From NCBI RefSeq assembly GCF_035594125.1, contig NC_087158.1, positions 5,132,001 through 5,196,000 of the forward strand: a stretch of DNA of 64,000 bases, in the 5' to 3' direction. Below the pieces are notes generated by a model. It saw only the letters and a list, made by a program, of their open reading frames with translations. It did not search any database and was not told the origin of the DNA. The stretch comes from Scylla paramamosain (lineage: Eukaryota > Arthropoda > Malacostraca > Decapoda > Portunidae). Positions 53,367-64,000 of this stretch are shown here, one piece after another. Positions within the stretch are counted from its first letter, which is position 1. Each line of letters opens with the position of its first letter. The translations under genes were made by a program, and so were the position numbers.

Positions 53367-53378
53367 ATGTGTGTGTGT
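53326..53378 (+). repeat. (TG)n microsatellite
   Basis: TG repeat of about 53 bp with one CA interruption. It lies between the scrap of one LINE and the 3' end of another. Confidence 0.97.
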
Positions 53379-54785
53379 AATAATAAAAAAAAAGTAATAA
53401 TAATAAATGGTTTATTATTTAGGCAGTTAACAAACTGAAAATGTACATAGGGGGTGGGGAAATACTTAACATTAATCCTAAAGGTAAGTCTAATCTAGAA
53501 TGGACTATTGATTGATGGCTCGCACCATGGTGGGAATCGCACTGAGTCTATACCGGTCCGTGCGCGGCGCCTTTAGGGGCGTTATCTTGTTGCGGTGTCT
53601 GGTGGCACGGGCCGGGCGTGGCGCGTCAGGCGGCAGCATGTTTCTGAGACGAGGATGATGCAGTAGTCCCCTTCCAAACTTCTCCAGAGCCTCTCGGTAC
53701 CTGGTGGATAGTCTGGACAGGCTCAGAGTGTTCAGGGCTTCTTCGTAGATGGTGTATGCAGGGCCAAGGATGACCCTGCACGCCCTTTTCTGCACACTCT
53801 CTAATTGTAGCTGTTGAGTGTGTGTGAGGGAGGAGGACCACGCTGGGGAGGCGTACATGAGTTTGGGGAGGATGAAGGTAAAGTACACCCCCCCTTTACT
53901 CATCTGTCGGCGTCCCCAGCGACCTGAGTCTGCGCAGCATGTAGAGCCTGTAGGTAGCTGATCTTATGGTGCTGGCGACATGCTGCTTCCAGGTCAGCTG
54001 GTCATCCACCGTGACTCCAAGGAGCTTGGCACATCGGACCACCTGGAGGGGGTGAGGGCCCACTGAGAGCTGGGGAGGGGGCACTGGTACAGAGGAGGTA
54101 CAGAAATGCATCACCACAGTTTTGCTGTGGTTGATGGTCATCCTGCTCTCCTCCGTCCACGCCTGCAGTCGCTCCAGAATTGCTTGCAGTGGCGAGTAGT
54201 CCGGGTTTTTGGTGGAAACTGGGACGCCCACGGTGCAGTCGTCCACATACTTCCAGCGATGGGGGGTGTCAGTGAGGGCGTCGTTAATGAGGAGGAGGAA
54301 GCATAGAGCACCCATCTTGGTCCCCTGGGGGACCCCACATGTCAGCTGTTGGAAATTAGAGACAGAGCCCTGATAGCGACCGGCCTGACGCCTCCCTGTG
54401 AGGAAGTTTGCTAGCCACGCTATCAGGTTAGGAGGGAGACCCAGACTTACTGCCTTGCTGATGACAACAGTGTGATCAACAAGATCAAAAGCCTTTTTGA
54501 AGTCCACAAAAGCAACAGCTAGAGAGGTGTTACGCTTGTCCAGGTGGCTGTGGATGAATTCAAGGAAGCTGGTCAGGTAACGGGAGGTGGAGGTGGCTTT
54601 AATATTTCCAAACTGTCTGATACCCACGGTATTACAAATTTTGGTGTAGGCCCAGTCATATACAAAATCTTCACAAATAAGGCTAGGGATGGGGCTGATA
54701 GAGACTGGCCTGAGGTCACTGAGTGACTGTGTAGCAAATAATCTAGTCAGCCATAGAAATATTCCATTTTCTCTCATCATTTTCT
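53379..54785 (-). mobile_element. LINE family 3 (5'-truncated, YVDD-type RT)
   Basis: A non-LTR retrotransposon distinct from families 1 and 2. The 3' UTR (53504-53379 on the minus strand) ends in short TTATTATTA-type repeats instead of an A-tail, as in CR1/L2-like LINEs. The 5' end is lost near 54785. GC content is clearly higher than in the satellites. Confidence 0.82.
53505..54780 (-). pseudogene. LINE family 3 reverse transcriptase, one frameshift
   Basis: Encodes RT and the C-terminal region of ORF2. From 54780 it has LRPVSISPIPSLICEDFVYD (motif 2), FVDFKKAFDLVDHTV (motif A), TCGVPQGTKMGALCF (motif B), WKYVDDCTVGV (motif C with catalytic YVDD), NHSKTVVMHF, KLLGVTVDDQLTWKQHV and, after a frame change near 53900 at a run of eight Cs, LPKLMYASPAWSSSLT and KRACRVILG, ending at 53505. 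Endonuclease and RT motif 1 are missing. Only one visible lesion breaks the RT, so this copy is younger than D or F. CR1/L2/Daphne-like affinity is my estimate. Confidence 0.85.
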
Positions 54786-55260
54786 CTCATATTCAGGGTA
54801 CACTAAAGCTTACGCGCTTCTCAGAACCAGTAATGTATATTTTGTAACGTTTGATGTCTTCATGTCAACTCCTTTCAATTACAATAAATCAGTATTGCCA
54901 TTTCTTAAGTCATTAGCACCAGTTCATCATCACCACTGTTAACATAGCTTCATGAGAGCGTAATATGTAAACACAAGTCACCGCTCCAAGCACTCCGTTC
55001 TCTGTTATATGTTTTCAGCCTTCCGTTCTCTTTCTACTGCACAGATTTTTCGTCTTTCATCTCTTCTTCCTCATTTTTTTATACATACACATTCTGTGCA
55101 CGCTTTTCGACACATACGTTACACGTCTTTTCTATACATCATATTACTCCTTTCTTCACACAGACATACACACACACATTCACTCTCTTTGTCCATATCT
55201 TTATGTAAATCATTTTTTTATGTTCAGTATTTCTTGTGTATATCTTCATGTTTTTGTTAA
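54786..55260. other. Non-repetitive, pyrimidine-rich stretch, no gene seen
   Basis: No tandem structure, RNA gene or convincing ORF is visible. Its right part (from about 55170) may be the body of the retroposon whose 3' end lies at 55261-55349. Confidence 0.4.
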
Positions 55261-55316
55261 ATATAGGTCCCCGGGCCGCCGAAAGGCAAAGGCCCGCGTC
55301 ACTCCAACGTGACAAA

Positions 55317-55349
<33 letters not shown>
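55261..55349 (+). mobile_element. 3' end of an unidentified retroposon with A-tail
   Basis: GC-rich end with a stem-loop (GGGCCGCC…AAAGGCCC), then ACGTGACAAATCT and a perfect 30-nt A-run (55320-55349). A structured 3' end plus A-tail is typical of a LINE or SINE copied by target-primed reverse transcription. It does not match LINE families 1-3 here. Confidence 0.6.

Positions 55350-55405
<56 letters not shown>
55350..55405. repeat. (TA)n microsatellite, 56 bp
   Basis: TA tract between the A-tail of one retroposon and the broken 3' end of LINE copy F. Confidence 0.97.
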
Positions 55406-55407
<2 letters not shown>

Positions 55408-58340
55408 TACAGGCAGGGAGTTCCAGAGTTTACCTGAGAATGGGATGAATGAATGAGAATACTGATTAATTCTTGCATTAGAGAGTGAGAGAAAGAAGAA
55501 AGTCTTGTGCAGCGATGTCGCGGATGGAGGGGAGGCATGCAGTTAGCAAGGTCAGAAGACCACTTAGTATGAAAATAACGATAGAGTATTGCAAGAGAAA
55601 CAACACTGCGGCGATGAGAAAGAGGTTAAAGACAGTCAGTTAAAGGAGAGGAGTTTATGAGACGAAAAGCTTTTGAATCCACCCTGTTTAAAAGGGTGTC
55701 CTTTCTGCTCCTTCGAGTTCTCTACCTCGTTGGGTGGTGGGCCGTCAGGGTGATTTGCCGAGTCGGTGGGCTAAACCCACTAACCCTCGACAGCGGTAGT
55801 CACTCTGGCGTTTCCGGGATGACGGCCCGCTGGTTTGGGGGGTAGCGCTCTTCCTGCCCCCAAGGGCCAGCGGGTTCATGGCTTTGAAATGGGGTACACG
55901 GGGTGGATGCGGTCCCAGTCCCCCTCGGGTCCGAGGGGCGTGCATAAAGCCTCCGTGCACGTCCTCTCTTACCCAGAGCGTCCTAGCAGAGCTCGTAGTC
56001 TGCGAACGGTTTGTCATGCTGCGGTGGGCCTAGTAGCTCAGGTAGCCAACCGTCTGGCTGAGGGTGGCGTCCTCAGAACCGGAATCCTGTCGGGGGCGAC
56101 CTCGGCAGGTAGGTTTCGCATCGCCTGTGCCGTTGAAGACGGTAGGCGTGAGTAGTGCTGGCTTTAGCCCGCTACCCTATCGTCCCCTCCAAAGGGGTAA
56201 TTCTGGCCGCCGGTGCCGGCTGCTTGGTAAACAAGCGCCGGTGAACGGCGGCTGAATTAAGTATGACTCTCTCAAGGTATGGGTGGAATCCCCCCAGACA
56301 TGTAAAATATATTCCATACTTGGACGGATAAGGCCCTTGTACAGAGATATCAGCTGGGGGGATGAGAAAAACTGACGGAGACGTCTCAGAACACCTAACT
56401 TCATAGAAGCTGTTTTAGCTAGAGATGAGATGTGAAGTTTCCAGTTTGAATTATTAGAAAAGGACAGGCTGAGCATGTTCAGTGTAGAAGAGGGAGACAG
56501 TTAAGTGTCACTGAAGAAGAAGGGATAGTTGTTTGGTAGGTTGTGTCGAGTTGATAGATGAAGGAATTGAGTTTTTGAGACATTAAAGAATATCCAATTT
56601 GCTCTGCCCCAATCGGAAATTTTAGAAAGGTCAGAAGTCAGCCGTTCTGTGGCCTCCTTGCGTGAAATGTTTACTTCCTGAAGTGTTGGACGTCTATGAA
56701 AAGACGTGGAAAAATGTAGGGTGGTGTCATTAGTGTAGGAGTGGATAGGACAAGAAGTTTAGTTTAAGTCATTGATGAATAAAGAGAAGAGAGTGGGTGA
56801 CAGGACAGAACCCTGAGGAACACCACTGTTAATAGATTTAGGAGAAGAACAGTGACCGTCTACCACAGCAGCAATAGAACGGTCAGGAAGGAAACTTGAG
56901 ATAACGTTTGAGAGAGAAGGATAGGAGATGTGGGAGGGTAGTTTGGAAATCAAAGGTTTGTGCCAGACTCTATCAAAAGCTCTTGATATATCCAAGGCAA
57001 CAGCAAAAGTTTCACCAAAATCTGTAAAAGAGGATGACCAAGACTCAGTAAGGAAAGCCAGACAATCACCAGTAGTGCAGCCTTGATGGAACCCATACTG
57101 GCGATCAAATAGAAGTTTGTGAAGGGATAGATATTTAAGAATCTTCGTGTTGAAGATAGATTAAAAAAAAAAAAACTTTGGGTAGGCAGGAAATTAAAGC
57201 AATAGGACGGGGATTTGAGTTTTGAGGGAAGAGAACGTTCACCCTTTTAAGAAGCAGGGTGAATGTAGGCAAACTTCCAGCAAGAAGGAAAGGTAAATGT
57301 TGACAGACAGAGTTGAATTAGTTTGACTAGGCAAGGTGCAAACACGGAGCCCAACGGAAAAGAATCGGTGACAGCGTAAGCAGAAGGATTAGAGGTTAGG
57401 AAAATATCAAGAATGTTGGGCGTATCTCAGAGAGAAGGATAAAAGACGTAGGAGGGTAGTTTGGAAATCAAAGTTTTGTGCCAGACTTTATCAAAAGCTT
57501 GTGATATATCCAAGGCAACAGCAACTAAATCATTAAAAGAGGATGACCAAAACTCAGTAAGGAAAGCCAGATCACCAGTAGAGCGGCCTTGATGGAACCC
57601 ATACTGGCGATCAGATAGAATTTTGTGAAGTGATAGAAGTTTAAGAATCTTCCTGTTGAGGATAGATTAAAAAACATTAGATAGGCAGGAAATTAAAGCA
57701 ACACGACGGTAGTTTGAGGGATTAGAACGGTCATCCTTTTTAGGATCAGGCAGAATGTAGGCAAATTTCCAGCAAGAAGGAAAGGTAGATGTTGACAGAC
57801 AGAGTTGAAAGAGTTTGATTAGGCAAGGTGCAAGCACGGAGGCACAGTTTCGGAGAACAATAGGAGGGACCCCATCAGGTCCATGAGCCTTCCGAGGGTT
57901 TAGGCCTGCGAGGGCATGGAAAACATAATTGCGAACAATTTTAATAGGTAGCATGAAGTTGTCAGAGGTGGAAGAGAGGGAGGAATAAGCCCTGAATAGA
58001 AGGTTTGAGGAAAGAGTTGAACTTTAGAGATAGATGTGATAGCAGTGGTGCCATCTGTTTGAAAGGAGGAGAAGAAGAAGCAAAGTTATTCCAGAAGTCA
58101 CGAGGGGAGTTATATTTTGAAAGATTTTGACACTTTCCATTAATGAAGGAGTTTTTGGGTAATTGGAGAACAGACCTGGCATGGTTCCGGGTAGAAATAA
58201 AAAGTGCATGAGATTCTGGTGATGAAAGGGTTAAGTACCTTTTGTGGGCCACCACAAAAGCACGAGAACAAGCTTTGGAAGGTTTAGGTCGAGAAAAAGA
58301 GTGAGGAATGTACGCCTCCATGCCAGACACTATCACCTGT
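55406..58340 (-). pseudogene. LINE ORF2 remnants (copy F), active site lost
   Basis: Decayed endonuclease C-end, linker and RT. Recognisable are [13 protein letters not shown] (about 57870), [42 protein letters not shown] (about 56830) and WNSLP-region fragments. The catalytic box near 56730 reads SYTNDTT in place of SYADDTT, so one metal ligand is lost. Many frameshifts and small deletions mark it as the oldest family 1 copy here. Confidence 0.8.
55694..56277 (+). mobile_element. GC-rich 584-bp insertion with 28S rRNA-like 3' end
   Basis: This segment interrupts LINE F: CCACCCTGTTTAAAA on the left and TATGGGTGGAATCC on the right are adjacent in copy C except for about 5 nt. It is far richer in GC than its surroundings. 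It has strong inverted repeats, such as GGGCCGTCA (55738) with TGACGGCCC (55818), and CCCGCTGG (about 55825) with CCAGCGGG (about 55864). The last ~50 nt (56231-56279) align with the conserved 28S rRNA stretch AAGCGCGGGTAAACGGCGG…TATGACTCTCTTAAGG that ends at the R2 retrotransposon cleavage site. The preceding ~530 nt are not 28S that I recognise. No protein of note is encoded. It may be a rRNA-related SINE or part of an R-element, and its identity is open. Confidence 0.6.
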
Positions 58341-58435
58341 TATGCGGTCGACACACAAAGACGGGTCTCTGACATGGAAGCAGTAGTCATCCAAAGAAAA
58401 ATCAGCAAAATACATCACGGCCTCACGGCCGCCCC

Positions 58436-58441
58436 AAAAAA
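58436..58441 (-). terminator. RNA polymerase III terminator of the tRNA gene
   Basis: A run of six Ts on the minus strand, 12 nt downstream of the tRNA 3' end. Runs of four or more Ts terminate polymerase III. Confidence 0.85.
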
Positions 58442-58453
58442 CTACCGTCAGAT

Positions 58454-58525
58454 TAGCAGAACGTGGTTTCGATCCACGGACCTCTGGGTTATGGGCCCAG
58501 CACGCTTCCACTGCGCCACTCTGCT
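58454..58525 (-). tRNA. Initiator tRNA-Met (CAT anticodon)
   Basis: A 72-nt cloverleaf. The acceptor stem AGCAGAG pairs with TTCTGCT (one G-T pair) and A is the discriminator. The anticodon stem CTGGG/CCCAG encloses the loop CCCATAA with anticodon CAT. The T stem CGTGG/CCACG encloses ATCGAAA. The T loop with A in place of the usual TTC, the A-T first pair and three G-C pairs in the anticodon stem identify the eukaryotic initiator and not the elongator. The CCA end is not encoded, as expected. Internal promoter boxes are intact (A box 58508-58518, TGGCGCAGTGG; B box 58465-58475, GGATCGAAACC) and a T6 terminator follows. It looks functional. The gene sits directly next to the broken end of LINE F. 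Confidence 0.95.
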
Positions 58526-60015
58526 GCGCTGTTCATTTGTCTCGTGTCTTCAGTCACTCTTATCCTTACAGTACACTTCCTCGTGTCCGTCAACTTTGGA
58601 ACACAAGTGTTGGAGAATATTCCGCTTTTTTTTTTTTATAATAGCCTCAAAAATATACGTAAAGAATGGAAGAAAATATGAGGGAAAAGAACGATATACG
58701 GAAAAGAAAATATAAGAAAGTTGAAACAAACAAACATGAGAAAATAAGGATTGAATTTATTTACTTTTTGTAATTGTTCAGGTCTAGCGTCTATAACTTT
58801 TATTATAGTTAGTGTTTTGATTTCCATACACCAATAGGATCCCTGCACGGCAAGAGAGGGTGTGTGTGTTCATGTGTTGGTGTCACAGGAGTTGAGGTGG
58901 TTCCCACTGTAAGGGCAGTCACTTCATCCCTCTCCTCAAGAGAATTGTTTTTATTTATTTTTTTTTTATTATTATTATGTGTTTTTAACCTATTTTAGTT
59001 TGTCTGGTCAGGTCACGATTGTGTTGTGCCAAAACGTAACTACGTAAAAGAACGCTGCGCCTGAACTTGAGTTTTTATTAATGGGATGAATGTTTATCAG
59101 TTTTAGGGAATTATTGTTTGGATATTTGAAGATTCGGCACTTTTGTAGGATTTATTTATTTGAATGACAAAGTCCTACAAGAGGAAAGAGACAGACGAGG
59201 GACATACAGTATTTAAATGGACAAGCAGTATTTATGTGTAATATGTGCACATGCGAAGAGCAGTGCCACGAAAGATATTAAATCACTCATTAAGATTCAG
59301 TATTATATCAACACATGGAAAATAACAAAATATATGGAGACCACAGTATACTGGAACAACATTCTAAATCGAGAAACACAAGGCACTTAGAAAAAATATT
59401 CTAAGTATTACTTACGACCAAGACGACACAGAGCGACTGGGAGCTTCATTGTGTTGTCGAGTGTGAGCACCTTTCAGAAACTTGTAACACTCCACTCTTG
59501 GAGTCTAGTTAAGTTCTTAGAGAATCGTTCGCTATTTCGCCTTATATTAAATTTTGACGATATCAACGTCGACCTACGTACATTGCTACCTACTACTTGT
59601 TTAAAATATAACTAGTTATTACACTCATCTCTTCCTTCACTCCTCACGATCACCAGGATGTTTATACTTCACTGTATGTTCGTAAGAAACATGTCTCGGT
59701 GAGAGTCTATGGTTAACCACCTTTACACACGAACATGTGTAGTTTTTCTATGTCCTTCTAGCTCGTGCATTACTGAGACTAACAGTTTTGTGAGGTAAGC
59801 GACTTACGTAGGCTGTAACGTAACTTGATCATAAGATTGATTACGAAGAGGCCAGGTCACCTTTACCTCTCGGATGCCTCGGCATCAGGGCAGGCACTGT
59901 CCTGTTCTTGACCAGGGATGACGTAAGCCTCACGAGTGGGCACCGTCGGTGGCCTCTGGGTCAATGCTATAGGTTTGGGTGTCCTGGCTACAACACACTC
60001 TTGACCTGGCTACGA
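58526..60015. other. Non-repetitive stretch upstream of the tRNA gene, no gene seen
   Basis: About 1.5 kb without tandem structure. It contains T-rich runs (58626-58637, 58950-58970). No frame above about 75 codons has a recognisable motif, and no further tRNA or snRNA is visible. It ends where satellite B resumes near 60016. Confidence 0.5.
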
Positions 60016-63000
60016 CAATTATTTGAAATATTTTTTAGTTTATTACGTAGAAAAACGCCAAAATGTAGGCAAAATATTCTTTCTAGGGGAACGAAAAGAC
60101 GAAAAACGCGTATTTTTTTTTTTAGCTAGGGTATTAAAACTAAAAAAAACGCATGAATAGAAATCTGTATGGAGAAATAGAAAAAAGAAAAAAAAGCATG
60201 CATTTTGAGTGTATTTCACATTGTTAGGTGCCAAAACGCCTAAAAAAAAAAAAAAAAGCATAAAGCATCCTATGAGAAGAAAGGAAACGAAATTTGCAAA
60301 AATGCAATTTTTTTGAGTGTTTACGAATGTGCGAAGCATCAGAACGCTAAAAAAAAAATCTTGAAAAGGATTCTAAAATTTAAAAAAAAAAAGGCTTACC
60401 AATATTGTCTTTTTTCAGTGTTTTTACGAACTAAAACTCAAAAACGCCTGCAAACACCCTTCACAGAGAAACAGAATTACATTATCAAAAACAAGTATTT
60501 TGGGTGTTTTTGAGCATGTTATGAAGAAAAACGCCAAAATGATAGCAAAGTTTCCCTACAAGGGAAAATGAAAAGACATTACAATAAACGTGTAATTTGT
60601 GTCTTAAAGCTTTTTAGATACTAAATCGCTGAAACGTTTGAATAGAACTTTATGGAGAAACAGAACAATATTAACAAAAATGTGTATTTAGAGTATATTT
60701 GATATTGTTGGGTGCCATAACGCCAAAATGCATGCAAAGTACCCTATATGGGGAAAGGAAATAACATATCCAGAAATGTGTCTTTTCATTATTTATGAGC
60801 ATGTTATGCATCAAAACGCTAAAAAGCATGAAAAACACCCTATATGGGAAAAGAAAACAACATTACCAAAAACGTGTCTTTTCTGTGTTTTTAATTTACT
60901 TACGTATTATAAAGCTAAAACGCATGCAAAACGCCCTTTATAGACAATCACAATGACACCAAACACAAATATTTTTAGTATTTTGAGCTTCTTACGTACA
61001 AAACCTTAAAATGCATGGAAAGTATCCTATATGGTTAATTGAAAAGATATTACGGGAAATGTCTATTATGAGTGTTTTTGAGTTTTTAGGTATCAAAATT
61101 CGAAAAGGAATGGATAGCACTTTATATGGAGAAAGAGAAAAACATTACTATAAAAGTGTATATATAGTATATTTCAAAATGTTAGGCGCCATAATGCTAA
61201 ACTGCATGTTAAGCACCCTATTTGATGAATGGAAACGACATTTTCTGAAACGTGTCTTTTGAGTGTTTATGAGCTTGTTGGGCACCCAAACGGTAAAAAG
61301 CATGGAAAGTACCATATATGGGGAAATAAAACAGCTTTACAAAATGCGTATCTTTTCAGTGTTACTTATCAAAACGCTAAAAGGCATGCAAAACATCCTT
61401 TATTGAGAAAGAATATAATATTATCAAAAACAATATTTTAAGTTTTTTTTTTAGCTTGTTTTGTACAAAAAAAGCAAAACTGCATAAAAAGTATCCTATA
61501 TGGGGAAACGATATGACATTACGAGAAAGATTTATTTTGAGTGTTTTTTTTTTTTTAGCTTCTTACGTATCAAAACTCGAACAAGTTTCTCTGAATGGAG
61601 GAAAAGATCAACATTACGAAAAAACGTTTTTTTTTTTTTACGGTGTATTTCACATTGTTAAGTACCACAACACCAAAATTCATTAAAATTATTATATATG
61701 ATGAAATGAAACGAGATTTTTAGAAACATGTCTTTTTAGTGTTTATGAGTGGTAGAGGACAAAACGGTAAAAAACATAAACAGCACACTATATGAGAGAG
61801 AGAAAACGTCTCTTTTCAGTGTTCTCAGATATTTATGTAACAAAACGCTAATACGTATGTAAAACACTCTTTATGGAAAACAGAATAACTACGAAAAAAA
61901 AAAAAAAGGTATTTTGACTTTTTTTTTTTTACGATAATACGTAAAATACTCCAAAATGCATGCAAAGTACCCTTTATGAGGAAACGAAAAGATATTACGT
62001 GAAATGTGCATTATGAGTGTTTTTCAGGTTCTTAGGTACCAAAACACTAAAACGCATGAATAGCACTCTACATGGAGAAACAGACCAATAATACCAATAA
62101 CGTGTATTTTGAGCGTGTTTCACATTGCTTGGTGCCATAACTCCTAAATGCATGCAAAGCACCCTATATGAGGAAAGGAAACGAAATTCTAGAAACATGT
62201 CGGTTCATTGTTTACGAGCATCTTAGCCATCAAAACGCTATAAAGAATAGAAAGCACCATACGAGTATATGGGTAAAGAATACAATATTACGAAAAACTT
62301 GGCTTTTGAGTGTTTTTGAGCTTATTACGTAAAAAGAAGGCTAAAATGCACGCAGAACACACTGCATGGCAAAAAAATATATATATAACCTTTAAAAAAA
62401 AAGGTGTATTTTGAGTGTTTTTGAGCTTGTTACGTACAAAAAAAAAACTCTAAAACCATGGCAAGTAACCTATATCGGGAAACGAAAGAACATTACGAGA
62501 AACGTGTATTATCAGTGTTTATGAGTTTCTCAGATACCAAAAGGTAAAAATGCATGAATAGCACTCATTAGGGAGAAACAATAACATTACAAAAAAAAAA
62601 CGTGTATTTTGAGTGTTTTCCACATTGTTACGTACCATAAGGCCAAAGGAGCATTTAAAACACACTATATGGGAAAAGGACGCGAGATATTCAGAAACGT
62701 TTTTTTTTTTTTTTATTATTATTATTATTTTATGAGCGTCCTAGGCATCAAAACGCTAAAAAAAGAAACATGGAAACACCCTACATGGGGAAAAAAAAAA
62801 AACTCTACAGTTTTGAGCTATTAAAAAAAACACTAAAACCCGGGCAAAACAATCTTTCCGTAGAAACAGAATAATATTACAAAAAAAAAAAGTATTTTCA
62901 GTGTTTTTGAGCCTGTTACGTGCAAAAATGCTAAAATACAGACAAAGTACATTATATTAGGAAACGAAAACACCTTACGAGAAATGTGTATTATGAGTGT

Positions 63001-63275
63001 TTTGGAGCTTTTTAGCAACCAAAACGCTAAAGTACATTAATAATACTCTATATGGAGAAATAGAATGTTTTTCACATTGTTAGGTAGGAAAACTGCAAAA
63101 TGCATGCAAACGAAACGACATTACCAGAAACGTGTCTTTTGAGTGTTTTTTGAGAAGAGAAAACATTACCAAAAATGGGTGTTTTGAGGATCTTTTTTCA
63201 GCTTCTTAAGCACAAAAATTCCTAAAAGGAATGGAAAAACACCCTTTATAGTGTTTTTTAGCTTCTTAGGTACCA
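60016..63275 (-). repeat. Satellite B, block 4 (- orientation)
   Basis: About 33 monomers in - orientation, with the same boxes as block 3 (GTTAGGTGCCAAAACGCC, CATGCAAAGTACC, CTATATGGGG). It has several homopolymer runs but no long (TA)n tract. LINE G interrupts it at the AGGTACCAA box. Confidence 0.9.
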
Positions 63276-64000
63276 AGTCTGGCACAAAGCTTTGATTTCC
63301 AAACTACCCTACTACGGCTATTATCCTTCTCTCTGTAACTTCATCTCAAGTTTCCTTTCTGACCGTTCTATTGCTGCTGTGGTAGACGGTCACTGTTCTT
63401 CTCCTAAATCTATTAACAGTGGTTTTCCTCAGGGTTCTGTCCTGTCACCCACTCTCTTCTTATTATTCATAATGATCTTCTAAACCAAACTTCGTGTCTA
63501 TCCACTCCTACGCTGATGATACCACCCTGCACTTTTCCACGTCTTTTCATAGACGTCCAACCCTTCAGGAGGTAAACATATCATGCAGGGAAGCCACAAA
63601 ACGCTTGACTTCTGATCTTTCTAAAATTTCTGATTGGGGCAGAGCAAACTTGGTATTGTTCAATGCCTCAAAAACTCAATTCCTGCAGCTATCAACTCGA
63701 CACAACCTTCCAGACAACTATCCCCTCTTCTTCAATGACACTCAACTCTCCCCCTCTTCTACACTGAACATCCTCGGTCTGTCCTTTACTTATAATCTCA
63801 ACTGGAAACTTCACATCTCATCTCTAGCTAAAACAGCTTCTATGAAGTTAGGTGTTCTGAGACGTCTCCGCCAATTTTTCTCAGCCCCCCCCCCCCGAAG
63901 CTGCTAACTCTGTACAAGGGACTTATCCGTCCATGTATGGAGTATGCTTCACATGTCTGGGGGGATTCCACTCGTACTGCTCTTCAAGACAGGGTGGAAT
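63276..64000 (+). mobile_element. LINE family 1, copy G (5'-truncated, runs off the window)
   Basis: The copy begins abruptly in RT at GTCTGGCACAAAGC, joined to a satellite B monomer. That is the usual 5' truncation of a LINE. It continues beyond the right edge of the window, so the tail is not seen. Confidence 0.9.
63277..64000 (+). pseudogene. LINE ORF2 reverse transcriptase, partial (copy G)
   Basis: Encodes RT from just after motif A ([18 protein letters not shown]) through [14 protein letters not shown] (motif B, Val changed to Phe) and an intact [10 protein letters not shown] catalytic box near 63510, to [17 protein letters not shown] and the thumb region. One base is missing near 63470 (ATTCATAATG for ATTCATTAATG), and a C-run near 63887 shifts the frame again. 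Otherwise it is very close to copy C. Confidence 0.85.

Larger units (their letters stand above)
55406..58415 (-). mobile_element. LINE family 1, copy F (rearranged, two overlapping pieces)
   Basis: The 3' end is missing. Reading down from 58415 there are linker and RT as far as the PSYVFYPSL region (57428), then an out-of-order 80-bp endonuclease piece (57427-57345, [10 protein letters not shown] region), then RT again from the LCLST…SCWKFAYI region to the C-terminus (57340-55406). This is two pieces of the family joined, not one insertion. A foreign GC-rich segment lies inside (55694-56277). The 5' end stops about 20 bp from the terminator of the tRNA gene. Confidence 0.83.

Noticed and set aside
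55835..56155. 106-codon frame in the GC-rich insertion
   Set aside because: High GC lowers stop frequency, and the frame covers strong hairpins and ends before the 28S-like tail. No family resemblance.
55694..56277. A 28S rRNA gene fragment as the whole explanation
   Set aside because: Only the last ~50 nt resemble 28S. The rest does not match the 28S sequence that lies upstream of this site as I know it.
58454..58525. tRNA-derived SINE head instead of a tRNA gene
   Set aside because: All stems pair, the length is exactly 72 nt and a T6 terminator follows after 12 nt. No SINE body or tail follows on the same strand; LINE F begins instead.

Overview
This window is non-coding, repeat-dominated DNA from an animal genome. 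An arthropod, most likely a decapod crustacean, is my best guess. That guess rests on the mix of jockey/CR1-like LINEs, copia, BEL/Pao and Ty3/gypsy LTR elements, very long TA microsatellites and a eukaryotic initiator tRNA; it is inference and no host marker gene confirms it. I see no ordinary host protein-coding gene. Every long reading frame is transposon-derived, is translated satellite, or is translated (TA)n.

Layout. Positions 1-25780 are built on satellite A, a 28-bp tandem repeat with core GGCTGCATCGAGGCAAC. It occurs as five blocks: 1608-7552 (+), 9571-13536 (-), 16098-18957 (-), 19563-22667 (-) and 25013-25780 (+). The monomers are organised into a higher-order repeat of about 2.3 kb that carries short internally inverted segments. 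The blocks are separated by a LINE family 1 tail (1-1607), a composite of two LINE fragments (7553-9570), a LINE family 1 copy with a still-open ORF (13537-16097), an internally deleted Ty3/gypsy element with its 3' LTR (18958-19562) and a 5' piece of a BEL/Pao element (22668-25012). The blocks flanking 7553-9570 form a large imperfect palindrome.

Positions 25781-52770 and 60016-63275 are built on satellite B, with monomers of about 94 bp in five types that make a unit of about 470 bp. Satellite B is AT-rich and contains many pure (TA)n tracts of 90-250 bp that appear to grow out of its CCCATATAGGG motif. It changes orientation several times. Inserted in it are LINE copy D (27283-29333), a copia element with identical 241-bp LTRs (39316-42699) and a full-length but decayed LINE copy E with a 5' leader (42813-46112). 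The copia element and LINE E sit in one TA tract.

Positions 52771-60015 are the least repetitive stretch. They hold a LINE C-terminal scrap, a (TG)n tract, a third LINE family with a YVDD reverse transcriptase, the 3' end of another retroposon, a rearranged LINE family 1 copy (F) and an initiator tRNA-Met gene. Copy F is interrupted by a GC-rich 584-bp segment whose last ~50 nt resemble the 28S rRNA sequence that ends at the R2 cleavage site. LINE copy G runs off the right edge.

Functional links. The copia element's primer-binding site matches nt 26-39 of the initiator tRNA gene found 16 kb away, which implies half-tRNA priming as in Drosophila copia. Its Gag-Pol reading frame starts inside the 5' LTR and reads through the primer site. 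It lacks most of RT and RNase H, so it could only have moved with proteins supplied in trans. The whole window looks like heterochromatin or pericentromeric sequence (inference).
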